In this document: one piece after another, positions 8,793-18,333 of the stretch
Position numbering within the stretch: position 1 is the stretch's first letter
How the letters are laid out: each line of letters opens with the position of its first letter
Assembly: GCA_902786925.1 (NCBI GenBank)
Contig: CADAEK010000002.1
Coordinates: 124,001 to 188,000 of the forward strand
Origin: an uncultured Bacteroidales bacterium
GTDB lineage: Bacteria; Bacteroidota; Bacteroidia; Bacteroidales; Bacteroidaceae
Length of the DNA: 64,000 nucleotides
Direction: 5' to 3'
Program-made: the position numbers and the translations under genes
Notes under the pieces: model-generated
Told to the model about the DNA's origin: nothing
Seen by the model: the letters and a program-made list of their open reading frames with translations, nothing else
Database searches by the model: none

Positions 8793-10802
8793 CTACTTCT
8801 TAATCTTATATATATAGAATGTACGCGCGGGAACCGTGATGTTCTGCTGTGGTGCAGTCACCGTCAGCTCCGATGTCTTCGGTACAATCTTCATAGGCTC
8901 CTCCAGCGTGTTCTCCGCATCCAGGTTGTCGCTGTGGAAGGTGATGAGCTGCGCTGCGTGGCTGCCCTTCATGCCTTTCAGGTTCAGCGTCACAGGCTGA
9001 GGCTTGTCGCCTGTGTTTACCACCTTGACGATGACTTCGTTCGTGCTCTTGTCCAGCACTGCTGAAGCGAAGAGACCGTCCTGGTCGGGGTTGCCTGCTA
9101 CAGGTTTGCCTTGCATGGTCAGCGGCAGCACGTTCGTACCCTTGTTCAGCGAGTAGAGCTGCTGCACATAGTAGGCGCAAGAGTTGAACTTGTTCAGGTT
9201 GTCGTACCAGATGGCATCAGGACGCCACTGCCAGCCCTCCACGTGCGCGAAGAGTGGGGCATACGTAGCCATCTCCACAATGTCAGCATTGCGCTCCAGA
9301 CCCGTCATGAAGGCAGCCTCCATCAAGGCAGCGTTGAAGTGGTTCCACTTCTTGCCAGCGCCGTGGCAGGCATATTCACCAGCAAACACCTTAGGCTGAC
9401 CCTTGCCGCGCTTGTAGCTGTCGTAGCGGTTTGCGCCGCAGTTGCCCCAACGCTGCTTGGCCTCAGGCGTGCCAAGGAACCACTCCTCGTTTCTGTAGTA
9501 GTGCTCGTCCACCAAGTCAGCGCCAATCTTGCGCATCTCAGGCCAGAGATACTCAAACTCCTTGCCCTCCGAATCAGGACCGCTCGTGCCCACAATCTTG
9601 ATGTTGGGGTACTTCTTGCGCACCTGCTCCACAAAAGGCTTTAGGTTCTCAGGGTAGATAGCGCCCCACTGCTCGTTGCCGATGCCCACATACTTCAGGT
9701 TGAATGGGGCAGGGTGTCCCATGTCTGCACGCAGTTTCGCCCACATGTTCTTTGCTGGGTCACCGTTTGCAAACTCGATGAGGTCGAGCACATCGTCAAT
9801 ATAAGGCTGCAGCTGGTCCACAGGTACGTGTGCATCGCTGCGGTTTGCGCCGTTCTGGAACTCGCAAGAAAGACCTACGCTCACTACAGGCAGAGGCTCT
9901 GCGCCAATCTCCTCCGAGAGTTGGAAGTACTCGAAGAAGCCCAAGCCATAGCTCTGGTAGTAGTCAGGGAAGTAGCGATGCGTGAAAGTGTAGTGCCAGC
10001 GGTTCTCGTTCAGCGGCCGGTTCTCCACAGGACCTACGCTGTTCTTCCACTGGTAGCGGGTAGCCAGGTCTGTGCCCTCCACGATGCAACCGCCAGGGAA
10101 GCGGAACACACCCGGGTGCAGTTGCTCAAGGCTCTCAGCCAAGTCCTTGCGCATGCCGTTCTCATGTCCCTTGTAGGTATCTACGGGGAAGAGGCTCACG
10201 TGCTCCACATCGGTGGTCACCTTCGCGTCGCCCCACACACGCAAGTGCGCTTTGGCAAACGTGCGGCTTGGCTTCACGATAGCCGTATATTTCTTCCATT
10301 CCTTGCCGCTCACTTCCACACCGGCATTGCCCAGCTTCTGGTCGTCGGTCATGGTGGCATTGTCCACCAAGTCCACCCACAGCTTAGCGGTGCCGCCATT
10401 AGGCACACGGGCCCACACCGAGAAACGGTACTCCTGACCGCCCTTCACACCCATGCCAAAGAAACCGTGATTCTCAATCATGGTGTGCTTGTCTCTGTGA
10501 CCAGAGGGAGCCAGACGCACATAGTGCGGGTTCTTCTTGAAGGGACCATCGTCCTTCACAGTCACCTGTCCTGAGATGTCCCAACCAGCCAAGTGGTTCG
10601 GAAACTCGAACGAACGGTTCTTCACCAGCTCAGCGTACAAGCCGCCATCGGCAGCATAGTTGATATCCTCAAAGAAGATGCCGTACATCGTTGAAGGGAT
10701 GGGCGCCCCCACCTTCGTAGTGTTCACATCCAGCGTGTGTGTCTGTGCCGTCATGCCCGTGGCAACAGCCATTGCGGCAAACATTGAAATGATTTTCCTC
10801 AT
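8793..10802 (-). CDS. GH51 alpha-L-arabinofuranosidase, secreted
   Basis: 669 residues with a Sec signal (cleavage after G-M-T-A-Q, about residue 20). The mature start contains the GH51 signature M-Y-G-I-F-F-E-D-I-N-Y-A-A-D-G-G. A carbohydrate-binding-like insert (about 75-210) precedes the TIM barrel. The acid/base is E377 in G-I-G-N-E-Q-W-G and the nucleophile is E476 in F-A-G-E-Y-A; both are intact. The C-terminal beta domain covers about 545-669. Role: release of terminal alpha-L-arabinofuranose from arabinan or arabinogalactan side chains of pectin, or from arabinoxylan. It is transcribed alone, from a consensus promoter at 10847-10878 to a terminator at 8742-8789. It fits functionally with the PL11, GH2 and GH27 enzymes in this window. 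Confidence 0.94.
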   Translation of the reverse strand: MRKIISMFAAMAVATGMTAQTHTLDVNTTKVGAPIPSTMYGIFFEDINYAADGGLYAELVKNRSFEFPNHLAGWDISGQVTVKDDGPFKKNPHYVRLAPSGHRDKHTMIENHGFFGMGVKGGQEYRFSVWARVPNGGTAKLWVDLVDNATMTDDQKLGNAGVEVSGKEWKKYTAIVKPSRTFAKAHLRVWGDAKVTTDVEHVSLFPVDTYKGHENGMRKDLAESLEQLHPGVFRFPGGCIVEGTDLATRYQWKNSVGPVENRPLNENRWHYTFTHRYFPDYYQSYGLGFFEYFQLSEEIGAEPLPVVSVGLSCEFQNGANRSDAHVPVDQLQPYIDDVLDLIEFANGDPAKNMWAKLRADMGHPAPFNLKYVGIGNEQWGAIYPENLKPFVEQVRKKYPNIKIVGTSGPDSEGKEFEYLWPEMRKIGADLVDEHYYRNEEWFLGTPEAKQRWGNCGANRYDSYKRGKGQPKVFAGEYACHGAGKKWNHFNAALMEAAFMTGLERNADIVEMATYAPLFAHVEGWQWRPDAIWYDNLNKFNSCAYYVQQLYSLNKGTNVLPLTMQGKPVAGNPDQDGLFASAVLDKSTNEVIVKVVNTGDKPQPVTLNLKGMKGSHAAQLITFHSDNLDAENTLEEPMKIVPKTSELTVTAPQQNITVPARTFYIYKIKK

Positions 10803-10846
10803 AAGTTAGTAATGTATAGTTGGTTGTTGATTAGTGTGTTTAATTT

Positions 10847-10878
10847 GCAAAGATAACGCTCTTTTGTGAATGTGCCAA
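10847..10878 (-). promoter_or_regulatory. Bacteroidetes promoter of GH51 gene
   Basis: On the minus strand TTG (10878-10876) is followed after 20 bases by TATCTTTGC (10855-10847). This matches the Bacteroidetes -33 TTG and -7 TAnnTTTG elements. It predicts a leader of about 40 bases before the ATG at 10802. Confidence 0.8.
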
Positions 10879-10943
10879 ATAAGCGAACAGAAAAGTGAAG
10901 GAGTGCCCCCTTCTTGGGTATTGGAGCTTCATGCCGTAAAACA

Positions 10944-10978
10944 AAAAATCCGCCGAGCAAATTACCCGGCGGATTTTT
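10944..10978 (-). terminator. Terminator after 1845-residue secreted protein
   Basis: The arms aaaaatccgccg (10944-10955) and cggcggattttt (10967-10978) pair perfectly around an 11-base loop. On the minus strand the stem ends in a T run, 29 bases past the stop at 11007. Confidence 0.88.
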
Positions 10979-11006
10979 ATATAGAACATTAGTTCGTCAA
11001 GTCAGC

Positions 11007-14000
11007 TTACTTAGTCTCAATGCCATTGAGAGAGAAAGCCTTGCCTCCGTTAAGGATAAAGAACTGGCCCTTCTTGTAGAACTTTCCATTACGCTTAGCC
11101 TTTGCAGCGTCAATGTCGTTGATCTGTACTTGGCCTTCTTCATCCAGGTGCTTGTAGAGACCTTTGACTTTTGCTACGAGAGGATATGTAGGATTCTCGT
11201 TCATGAAGGTCATCATGCAGATTTGTGGAAGAACACCGTTCTGAATAGCGCAATTCTTATCGTCAGCAAATACATACTTGTATTCAGTTGCACCTTCTGG
11301 AATAGCAACCAATTCTTGACCACCCCAGAATGCGAGATGCCAACCTCTAGCTACTGGCTCTGCGAACTTCACAATTACATAGTCACAGTTTGCTACATCA
11401 ACGTTCAGCATCTTGATTGCGATATTGAGGTCGCCATTGGCTGTGTATGTATTGTACTTTTCGCCTTCTTCAAAGTCTGTGCGAGTGAAAGTGTCGAGGG
11501 TCTTGCCTTGATCCTGTGCAATCTCGATGAGGTTAGGATCGATTTCCTCTTCCTCAGCCTCGAGGCCAACCCAGTGGAGCTGAACAGGAGCGCCGACATA
11601 GGCAGCGAGCGTCTCTTCGGGTTCTGTCTCAGTTGCAGGCTTCACGAGCTCGGCAGACAAGATGTTGATGCTTTGATAAACATAACCGTTCTTGAGAGCT
11701 TCAGGGAAGTCAGTCTCGCCCAGAGGAATGTAGAATGTCTGAGGAGGCATGATGCTGTGCTTCGTCTCAGACTGCATGTTCATGCTATTCTCTGGCAGGT
11801 CACCAGACAGCATAACGAGAATCTTCACTTGCACGTCCTCAGCAGTGAGACCGTTTGCTTCGAGGTTCTCAGCGGTGTAAGTCACCTTGAGAGCAGTACC
11901 TGCAGGATACAAGCTTGGCTCAAGCTGTGTGCCGTTTTCCATATTGAATGTAGGAGCGCTGAGCACAATGTCAGGAATAATCTCAGAGAATACAGCATCG
12001 ATGACTACAGGAGCAGCAGGCATGATGAATGAGTTCTCTTCATCCGGCTCGATGGTCTTCGCGTCTTCATCTTCTCCATAAGAGATAGAGATGCTCTTCA
12101 GTTCGTAGCCTTCAGCAGGAGTGATGGTGAGCTTCACAGTTGCGCCAGCTGCAGCCTCAGTGGCATCAGCTTCAACAGTACCATTCTCGATACCGTCTTT
12201 GATAGCGATTTCGTAAGTTGGAATGAACTCAGCGATAGTCCAGATGCCGTTATTAGCAGCAGCCTTGTTGGCATATACAGCTGAACCTTCAGTTGCGTTG
12301 TCGAGACCAAAGAGACCGTTTGCCCCTTGGATGGTGTATCCACCTTCAACAACGTTGAAGTTCACAGCGTAAGCATTGGCTGCCTCTTCTGTTGTTGAGA
12401 GAGTCCAAGTATCGTTAGTTGTCTTGAAGATGTACTCACCATCCTCGTTAGAGAGAACGAAGCCGCCTTCAACAGCCGTGAAGAATACCTTGGCACCCTT
12501 AGCCACAGAAACCTTTTCAGTGGTAATGTTCAAGTTACCATCGGCTGTGGTATTGGCGATGACATACGCCTTATCAGCTTCTGGATAATTTGGTGTTGGG
12601 ATTGCGGTCAGCACTTCTTCCATAGTAGTTGCAGCTTCCACAGCAATCTTGGCTGCATCAATATTGTCCTGCGTATACATGAAGAAGCCATCACCAATAG
12701 GAGCAAGTGCTGCGATTTCAGCAGTGGCGTCAGCCTTAGCTTCTTCCAAAGTGTATCCGCTCATTTCCAAATGGCTTACATAAAGAGCAGGAGTGTTATT
12801 TGCATGGGTGTTATTGCCACCTGTGCCATAACCCAAGCTAACAGTGATAGGAGAAAGCTCATCCACACGGAACTTGATAGAGTGCTTAGTCCAAGCGCTC
12901 TTGCCCTTCATCCATTCAGTGCTCTTGTCTGTGAAGACTTTGTCACCAACCGTTACTGTGAAGAGATTGTTGTAGTTCAAATTGTATGTATCTGCGTTCA
13001 CATTCTCTACATCGTAGGTCAGTTCGTAGTATCCAGGAGCGAGAGTGCCTGTTGTCTGCTGGTAAGAAGCAAAGTTGCCTTCCCAGCGTGCCTCAAATCC
13101 TGCGCAGAATTCGGTCTCGAGGTGCGTTTCATCGACAGTGGCAGGAGAGAAGCGTACATTGTATGTACCAATCTTGCCCATGCCGAAGTCTCTGAAGCCG
13201 CCAGAGACATTCTCTGTCCATCCCTTAGGATTTGCCTCAGGGTTCAATTCTGCATTGACAATGCAAGAAGCAGGATCCTCAACAGGAATCTGTTCAAACT
13301 TCACGTTCTTGAATGAGAGCCAGCTGATGTTGTTGTCAGCATTAATCTTGATGTTGATCTTGAGGACACCGTCTGCGCCGACTTCACCAATTGTCTTGAA
13401 TTCATCAAGGAAGAACTGTGATTCACCGATTTGTGCGCCAGCAGCTACGTCAACCGCCTTGCCTTCGTTGGCATCCATAGTGATACCGTATGCAGGAGCT
13501 GTATAGCCGTTCTTTGCACGAACGCGAACCCATGCACTTACAGAGTAGAAGCCAGGATCAAGGCCTTCAACAGTGCCAGTGAGTGTATTTGCGCCCAGAG
13601 ATTGATCGTCGCCAATCCAATACTCGAAGAATGGCACTTTGAATTCAGAGCCGTCGTTCTCGCCTTCAACAGACCAAGTGTTAATGTAAAGACTTGTTTC
13701 GAAGTCTTTGCACTGCTTGTCGCCGATGTTCCATGCAGAGAGGAGCAAGTCGTCATAGTTGTTTGCAGAGTGCCAACCTGCAATAGCAGATGGGTTTACT
13801 ACTGTCTCCGTAAGGGTGCCGTCGTTGTACTTCTCAAGGAGTCCGTCAGCGATGCCCTTGTAGGTGTTATATGCATCAGTTGTGTAAACATTGGTGTTCT
13901 CCATCAATGCGTACATTGCATCGATAGCAGTCTTGCTTTCAACTTCATAATTAGCACGTTCAGTTGCGGACTTGAGTTCGTCGATAGCAGCCTTGTAAGC

Positions 14001-16544
14001 TTCCTCAGTTTTTTCAATATCCTCAGAATTAGCAAGTGCAGTCTCGAGCTTACCTACTGTAGTTGCAGTGACGCTTGAATTGTCTTTCAATTCTGTTGCC
14101 TTTTCACGAAGTGCAGCAACATCAGCGATGAGACCACCCAGCTTGATGGTAGCAATGTCTGCATCAGGACCGTAGTAGGTGAGGACGAAGTTGTCCCAAA
14201 TACACCAAAGGTTGCCGTTTGTCACGAGTTTAGCACCGACAGTCAGTTCTCCAGCCTCAGTGACTTGAACGTAGATTGGTTCGATGAGATATTTGCCTGC
14301 CTCGAATGAAGTGCATGCATCTTTCATGCTGTTCTCTGTACCTGTCTTCAATGGGAATGTAGAAGTTTCTTCATTAGCATAGAATACTGGCAAGTTGTCG
14401 TTGTCGCTACCGTCTTGACGATAGAATCCCTGTGCAGAGAATTTGTACACACCGGCGGGAGCACCAGCCAGTTTCTGGTAAACATTGAATGCACCATGGT
14501 ATTTCTCTGCATCGTGCTTGTCGCTATTGCCGCCAGTCAGAGCAGCTCCTCCTTCATTCGTCCATGCGTTTACCAGGCGGTGGTTACGGCCGAATGTATG
14601 GTCAGCAATCAGGTATGTTGCATCAACAGGATTAGATTCTGTTGCAGTAGCAAGTTTTGCAGCCATTTCTTCTTCAGAAATAACCTTCCAAAGTGCTTCT
14701 TGAGAGTCTCCTGCTGGAGTACCGAGAATCATTGTGCCTTCGAAAGTGGTAGCTTTACCTTCTGGATTTGCACCGTAGAAAGTTGTACCATTAGAGAAGG
14801 TGTAGTAATCGCCGGCTTTTGTAATGGTTACGGGTTTAGCGACACCATCCATCCATTCGCCGTCGAAGAAGTATTTTCCACCATTATTAACCAAAGACTC
14901 AATCTTGTATGTTCCGTCTTCGTTAGAAACGAGAGTTACATAGTCTGGGTGAGCCAGCAGAGAGGCTTGTGTGCCCCAATTATTGCCGGCACCCCAATAG
15001 AGGCCTGTTGACACGTTCTGGATGTAGTACTTTCCTGGAGCAATAACAGGCTCTTTGGCCTTGAATGAAGCAGACACTGTTACAGCAGCAGCTGGCATCA
15101 AGAAGGTGTAGCCTTCAGCGACCTCAATGTCCTCTTCGCCATTCTTTACGCTCAGAGACTCAAGCTCGTAATTTGCAGCAGGAGTGATAGTCAATGTAAC
15201 GGTTTCGCCTTCAGCGGCCTCAGTTGGGTCTGCAACAACGGTTCCGTTCTCGATTCCATCTGCAATAGTGATGGCGTATGTGGCAGGAGTTGGTTCATTA
15301 GTGGCTGTGAAGAGGTACAAGCCTGTGACATTTGTGTTGCCAAAGTTTGCGCCCTTGATGGCGTTCAAGTTGGCAATGCCTTTATCTGTTACGAGTTGTG
15401 CCAAGTCAACTGTAATCACGCCATCTTCGGTAGTGAAGTACTTGTTGTGCCAACCGTTCTTTGTGTTATCAATAAGGTGTGAATCTGTTTCAGTTTCATT
15501 CCATTGGCCATCGTTGACATCACGGTTCATCATGAGACGAGGTGTCCCTTCAGCGAATGTGACGAACAATTTGTCGTATTCTGCAAGATTTGCAAAGTTC
15601 AAGTAATAAACGTTGCCCTCACCAAATGGCTGGTCTGTAGATTCATTGAGGATATAATTGCCAGTGGCCGCTGTGCCCTCAGTAGGCTCTGTGGCGCTAT
15701 CCCATGTCTTGAACATGTCAGCTGTCAAGATGGTATAACCCGCCTTCAGTTCCAGGTCTTTAATGGCATCCTCAATATTTGTTTTAGCATTAGTTAGGCT
15801 TTCTGCAGTGGCGCCCTCGTTCTCCAAAGCATCAGAACCTGCAGCAACGGCATTGCTGAGAGTTGTGAAAGACTCGTTAGTGTAAGCAAAAGCAGGAATC
15901 CAGCCTCCTTTGGTGATGGCTGCAGTTAGCTCTTCTTTCTGCGTAGCGAGAGGGTCTGTGTTTGCAGCCTCCTTGATGGTGCAGAAAGTCCAGTAGACTG
16001 GCTCTTCGGAGTTTGCAGGACCATTGCTTGCCAAATAAAGCCCTGTAGCTTTGTTGAGAAGAGTGAAGCCCTTGTCCTCAACATAAGTGATTTTCCATGT
16101 GGCCAAGTAATCCCCATCTTGTCCCTCGGTATGGGGGTAATCTGGGGCTTTGTTATCACCTAAAAGGCCCAAGACGAATGAGACAGAGCCGGTTGCTGGC
16201 TGAGAGTTTAAGTAACCGGGATTGCCCCAAATGCTATAGGGCTGACCTGCTGGCGTCTGTAGGCGGAGCAGATGGTGTCCATCTACACTCGAAAGCTCTG
16301 TCTTCCAGAAATAGCCTGAATTCGTACTTGCGAATGCGGCAGAGAAGACATCGTACCCAAGGTTCTGTGCGCCTGAACCGAAAATGACCTTGTTGCCATC
16401 TGCCTCGTTAACGATAGCAAATGCCTGGCCAGCCAGATCATCAACGCTTGTGAACCTTTGGTCAATCTCATAGTTTACAGCTTTCAGTGGCAAAGCCACG
16501 ATAGCTAAAACCATTGTTGCGAGAAATGTGAAAAGTTTTCTCAT
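11007..16544 (-). CDS. Very large modular secreted surface protein (adhesin-like)
   Basis: 1845 residues with a Sec signal (about 1-22). No catalytic domain is recognised. Visible modules are: a beta-rich block with L-L-N-K-A-T-G-L-Y-L (about 35-195), a FIVAR-like helical segment (about 200-268), two repeats resembling the divergent InlB B-repeat (about 423-497 and 1443-1520, each starting Y-x-I-x-I-x-D-G-I-E-N-G-T-V), a second helical region (about 795-910), and several beta-sandwich blocks like carbohydrate-binding modules (about 650-790 and 960-1270). The C-terminus (N-G-K-F-Y-K-K-G-Q-F-F-I-L-N-G-G-K) looks like a Prevotella surface-protein tail. It is acidic and has few Cys. A surface binding role for glycans or host matrix is inferred from domain style only. 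It is monocistronic: a long leader upstream and a terminator at 10944-10978. Confidence 0.85.
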   Translation of the reverse strand: MRKLFTFLATMVLAIVALPLKAVNYEIDQRFTSVDDLAGQAFAIVNEADGNKVIFGSGAQNLGYDVFSAAFASTNSGYFWKTELSSVDGHHLLRLQTPAGQPYSIWGNPGYLNSQPATGSVSFVLGLLGDNKAPDYPHTEGQDGDYLATWKITYVEDKGFTLLNKATGLYLASNGPANSEEPVYWTFCTIKEAANTDPLATQKEELTAAITKGGWIPAFAYTNESFTTLSNAVAAGSDALENEGATAESLTNAKTNIEDAIKDLELKAGYTILTADMFKTWDSATEPTEGTAATGNYILNESTDQPFGEGNVYYLNFANLAEYDKLFVTFAEGTPRLMMNRDVNDGQWNETETDSHLIDNTKNGWHNKYFTTEDGVITVDLAQLVTDKGIANLNAIKGANFGNTNVTGLYLFTATNEPTPATYAITIADGIENGTVVADPTEAAEGETVTLTITPAANYELESLSVKNGEEDIEVAEGYTFLMPAAAVTVSASFKAKEPVIAPGKYYIQNVSTGLYWGAGNNWGTQASLLAHPDYVTLVSNEDGTYKIESLVNNGGKYFFDGEWMDGVAKPVTITKAGDYYTFSNGTTFYGANPEGKATTFEGTMILGTPAGDSQEALWKVISEEEMAAKLATATESNPVDATYLIADHTFGRNHRLVNAWTNEGGAALTGGNSDKHDAEKYHGAFNVYQKLAGAPAGVYKFSAQGFYRQDGSDNDNLPVFYANEETSTFPLKTGTENSMKDACTSFEAGKYLIEPIYVQVTEAGELTVGAKLVTNGNLWCIWDNFVLTYYGPDADIATIKLGGLIADVAALREKATELKDNSSVTATTVGKLETALANSEDIEKTEEAYKAAIDELKSATERANYEVESKTAIDAMYALMENTNVYTTDAYNTYKGIADGLLEKYNDGTLTETVVNPSAIAGWHSANNYDDLLLSAWNIGDKQCKDFETSLYINTWSVEGENDGSEFKVPFFEYWIGDDQSLGANTLTGTVEGLDPGFYSVSAWVRVRAKNGYTAPAYGITMDANEGKAVDVAAGAQIGESQFFLDEFKTIGEVGADGVLKINIKINADNNISWLSFKNVKFEQIPVEDPASCIVNAELNPEANPKGWTENVSGGFRDFGMGKIGTYNVRFSPATVDETHLETEFCAGFEARWEGNFASYQQTTGTLAPGYYELTYDVENVNADTYNLNYNNLFTVTVGDKVFTDKSTEWMKGKSAWTKHSIKFRVDELSPITVSLGYGTGGNNTHANNTPALYVSHLEMSGYTLEEAKADATAEIAALAPIGDGFFMYTQDNIDAAKIAVEAATTMEEVLTAIPTPNYPEADKAYVIANTTADGNLNITTEKVSVAKGAKVFFTAVEGGFVLSNEDGEYIFKTTNDTWTLSTTEEAANAYAVNFNVVEGGYTIQGANGLFGLDNATEGSAVYANKAAANNGIWTIAEFIPTYEIAIKDGIENGTVEADATEAAAGATVKLTITPAEGYELKSISISYGEDEDAKTIEPDEENSFIMPAAPVVIDAVFSEIIPDIVLSAPTFNMENGTQLEPSLYPAGTALKVTYTAENLEANGLTAEDVQVKILVMLSGDLPENSMNMQSETKHSIMPPQTFYIPLGETDFPEALKNGYVYQSINILSAELVKPATETEPEETLAAYVGAPVQLHWVGLEAEEEEIDPNLIEIAQDQGKTLDTFTRTDFEEGEKYNTYTANGDLNIAIKMLNVDVANCDYVIVKFAEPVARGWHLAFWGGQELVAIPEGATEYKYVFADDKNCAIQNGVLPQICMMTFMNENPTYPLVAKVKGLYKHLDEEGQVQINDIDAAKAKRNGKFYKKGQFFILNGGKAFSLNGIETK

Positions 16545-17009
16545 AAAGGTTTGAATTTAGTTAATAATAAAGTTAATATAAAAAGGTTGTTATTTGCTGA
16601 TTGTTATGAATGATTGTTGAAGATGTTGGGACAAATCAACGTGTGTGCTTGTCTGCAACGTACGCAGATATGGCGGATTTGTGGTCCGTCATGCATGGCC
16701 CTTGCTTTAGCGCATCTTCTATATATCTGGTTTCCTTCATATGAATCGTCAAGATGACGTTGCTATGAATGGTGTAAAGTTAATAAAGACAATTATTGTT
16801 TGTTAGAATTCTTACAGATTGCAAATAAACGGATATTTTGCGATATAAACAAAAAAAATGTGAAAAAAAAGCGAATTTGGATATTCTCAGTAAGATTTAT
16901 TGACATTTGGTAGTGAAATAGAACTTTTTTCCATTCGGTCAAACGGGGCGTGCAGACTTGCCGCTATGTGGTTCCTGGACCGCCCCTATGTGGAGAGGAG
17001 CAGTTTATG
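16545..17009. other. AT-rich leader/intergenic region upstream of the large secreted protein
   Basis: No protein-coding signal was seen. The stretch near 16545-16620 and 16780-16920 is AT-rich and must hold the promoter of the minus-strand gene, but I found no clean TTG/TAnnTTTG pair. A direct repeat tatgtgg occurs at 16965-16971 and 16987-16993 (22-base spacing), and ggggcg (16945-16950) is complementary to cgcccc (16981-16986), so a small structured element leads into the palindromic cluster at 17010. Confidence 0.5.
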
Positions 17010-17090
17010 CCTCAAAACCGACATCGTCGACGTCGGTCGACCGATGTCGACGATGTCGGTTTGCCGATGTCGACGATGTCGCTTTTGAGG
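17010..17090. repeat. Palindromic repeat cluster A (three 18-bp units, 22-23-base period)
   Basis: Unit 1 cgacatcgtcgacgtcgg (17019-17036) is the inverted form of unit 2 ccgatgtcgacgatgtcg (17041-17058) with one mismatch. Unit 3 (17064-17081) is identical to unit 2. Units 1 and 2 with the central tcga form a 40-bp near-perfect palindrome. Alternatively unit 1 plus cctcaaaa (17010-17017) can pair with unit 3 plus ttttgagg (17083-17090). There is no gene within 300 bases on either side. Confidence 0.88.
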
Positions 17091-17321
17091 GGAGTGCCTC
17101 CTCCCGCCCTCCCCCTGAAGGGAGAGGAGAAGGATGAATTGATGAAAGCCTCTGCTTGGCTCTGTAGGGGCGTCTTATTGCTTTGCAAGAAATCAGTCAA
17201 ATCAATATAAATCTGAGGGCAAAAACCTGAAATCTGGTCAATCTGGTTCATCATCGCCGAAGGCGGTATGTGTTTGAAGTGAAAGGTGAAATGTGAAAGG
17301 TAAGCTGGCGCAGCAGGATGG
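17091..17321. other. Intergenic DNA between repeat cluster A and pflA terminator
   Basis: A C-rich then G-rich stretch (gccctccccctgaagggag, near 17107-17125) can form a short hairpin. The rest shows no gene, promoter or RNA signal that I can support. Confidence 0.4.
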
Positions 17322-17329
17322 AAAAAAGA

Positions 17330-17362
17330 AGCACCGTTCTGTGGAAGAGAGGGAACGGTGCT
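17330..17362 (-). terminator. Terminator after pflA
   Basis: The arms agcaccgttc (17330-17339) and gaacggtgct (17353-17362) pair over 10 bp. On the minus strand they are followed by tcttttttcc, a good T tract. It lies 57 bases past the pflA stop. Confidence 0.82.
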
Positions 17363-17419
17363 ATGGGGTGGAAGGTGTGGTGTTCACGCCTTGCTGAAGA
17401 TGTGTGTGGCAGAATGTGC

Positions 17420-18148
17420 CTACAAGATGGGGCAGCTGAGGTGCTGACGGAAGATGTCGATGGCGTGCTGCTTGCGCTCGGGGTCGAGGGCTGGCACACC
17501 GTCGAGGGGATAAGGAATGCCGAGTTCCTGGTACTTGTAGGTGCCCATGGTGTGATAGGGGAGCAGTTCGACGCATTCCACATTATTATATATATGGAGA
17601 TGCTGGGCGAGCGCGGTGAGGCGGTCGTCGCGGTCGGTATAGCCTGGCACGAGCACATGGCGTATCCACGTGGGTTTGTGGATGCTGTGCAGATAGTCGA
17701 GGAAGGCTTGGTTGTTGGTGCGGGTGTGACCCGTATAGTCCTTGTGCAGAGCGTCATCGAAGGTCTTGATGTCTAGCAAGACGAGGTCGGTGTGCTCCAG
17801 CACTTGGTGGGCTTTCTCGTTAAAGATGATGCCGCTGGTGTCGAGGGCGGTGTGAATGCCGGCCTCTTGGCAGAGACGGAAGAAGTCGAGGAGAAAGTCT
17901 GCCTGCATGAGGGGTTCGCCGCCTGAGCAGGTGACGCCGCCTTTCTTGATGAAGTTCTTGTAGCGCAGCACTTCGGCGAGGAGTTCCTCGGGTGTGAACT
18001 CGTATTGCACGGGTGCTGTGGGGTTCCATGTGTCGGGGTTGTGACAGAAGGCACAACGCATGGGACAGCCTTGGAAGAAGGCTACGAAACGGATGCCTGG
18101 ACCATCGACGGTGCCAAAAGACTCGAGACTATGTATTCTGCCTATCAT
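17420..18148 (-). CDS. pflA: Pyruvate formate-lyase-activating enzyme
   Basis: 242 residues, cytoplasmic radical SAM enzyme. The cluster-binding motif is C28-x3-C32-x2-C35 (C-P-M-R-C-A-F-C). G-G-E-P near residue 77 is the SAM-contacting motif, and D-T-S-G (near 104) and L-D-I-K (near 125) are also conserved in PflA. Reaction: reductive cleavage of S-adenosylmethionine to make the 5'-deoxyadenosyl radical that abstracts hydrogen from the active-site glycine of PflB. It lies directly downstream of pflB on the same strand, separated by 185 bases that hold a long inverted repeat. The start at 18148 gives the normal family N-terminus (G-R-I-H-S-L-E-S-F-G-T-V-D-G-P-G). Confidence 0.96.
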   Translation of the reverse strand: MIGRIHSLESFGTVDGPGIRFVAFFQGCPMRCAFCHNPDTWNPTAPVQYEFTPEELLAEVLRYKNFIKKGGVTCSGGEPLMQADFLLDFFRLCQEAGIHTALDTSGIIFNEKAHQVLEHTDLVLLDIKTFDDALHKDYTGHTRTNNQAFLDYLHSIHKPTWIRHVLVPGYTDRDDRLTALAQHLHIYNNVECVELLPYHTMGTYKYQELGIPYPLDGVPALDPERKQHAIDIFRQHLSCPIL

Positions 18149-18178
18149 GGAGAGTTAAGAGTTAAAGGAGAAATAAAA

Positions 18179-18321
18179 AAGGAAGTTAAGGAAGAAGTTA
18201 AATTGGAAGATAAAGGTGAAGTTATGTGCTGCGCACAAGACGTATGTTATGCTGTAGGCAAAGTATAGTCTTCTTTAACTACCTTTTTAACTTCCAATTT
18301 GACTTCTATCTTAACTTCCTT
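18179..18321. repeat. Long imperfect inverted repeat between pflB and pflA
   Basis: The left arm 18179-18224 (starting aaggaagttaag) pairs with the right arm 18275-18321 (ending cttaacttcctt) over about 45 bases with scattered mismatches; the longest exact block includes aaattggaag / cttccaattt. The arms are built from reiterated aagttaa-type words. As RNA this would be a long hairpin in the pflB-pflA spacer, able to stabilise, process or attenuate the message. Confidence 0.8.
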
Positions 18322-18333
18322 TAGATGTCACGT

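Noticed and set aside
9714..10574. 286-residue plus-strand ORF
   Set aside because: Antisense to the GH51 gene with intact catalytic residues; no recognisable domain or signal of its own.
17012..17254. 80-residue ORF over repeat cluster A
   Set aside because: Its translation is only Asp/Ser/Arg-rich repetition of the palindromes; no ribosome site or homology.
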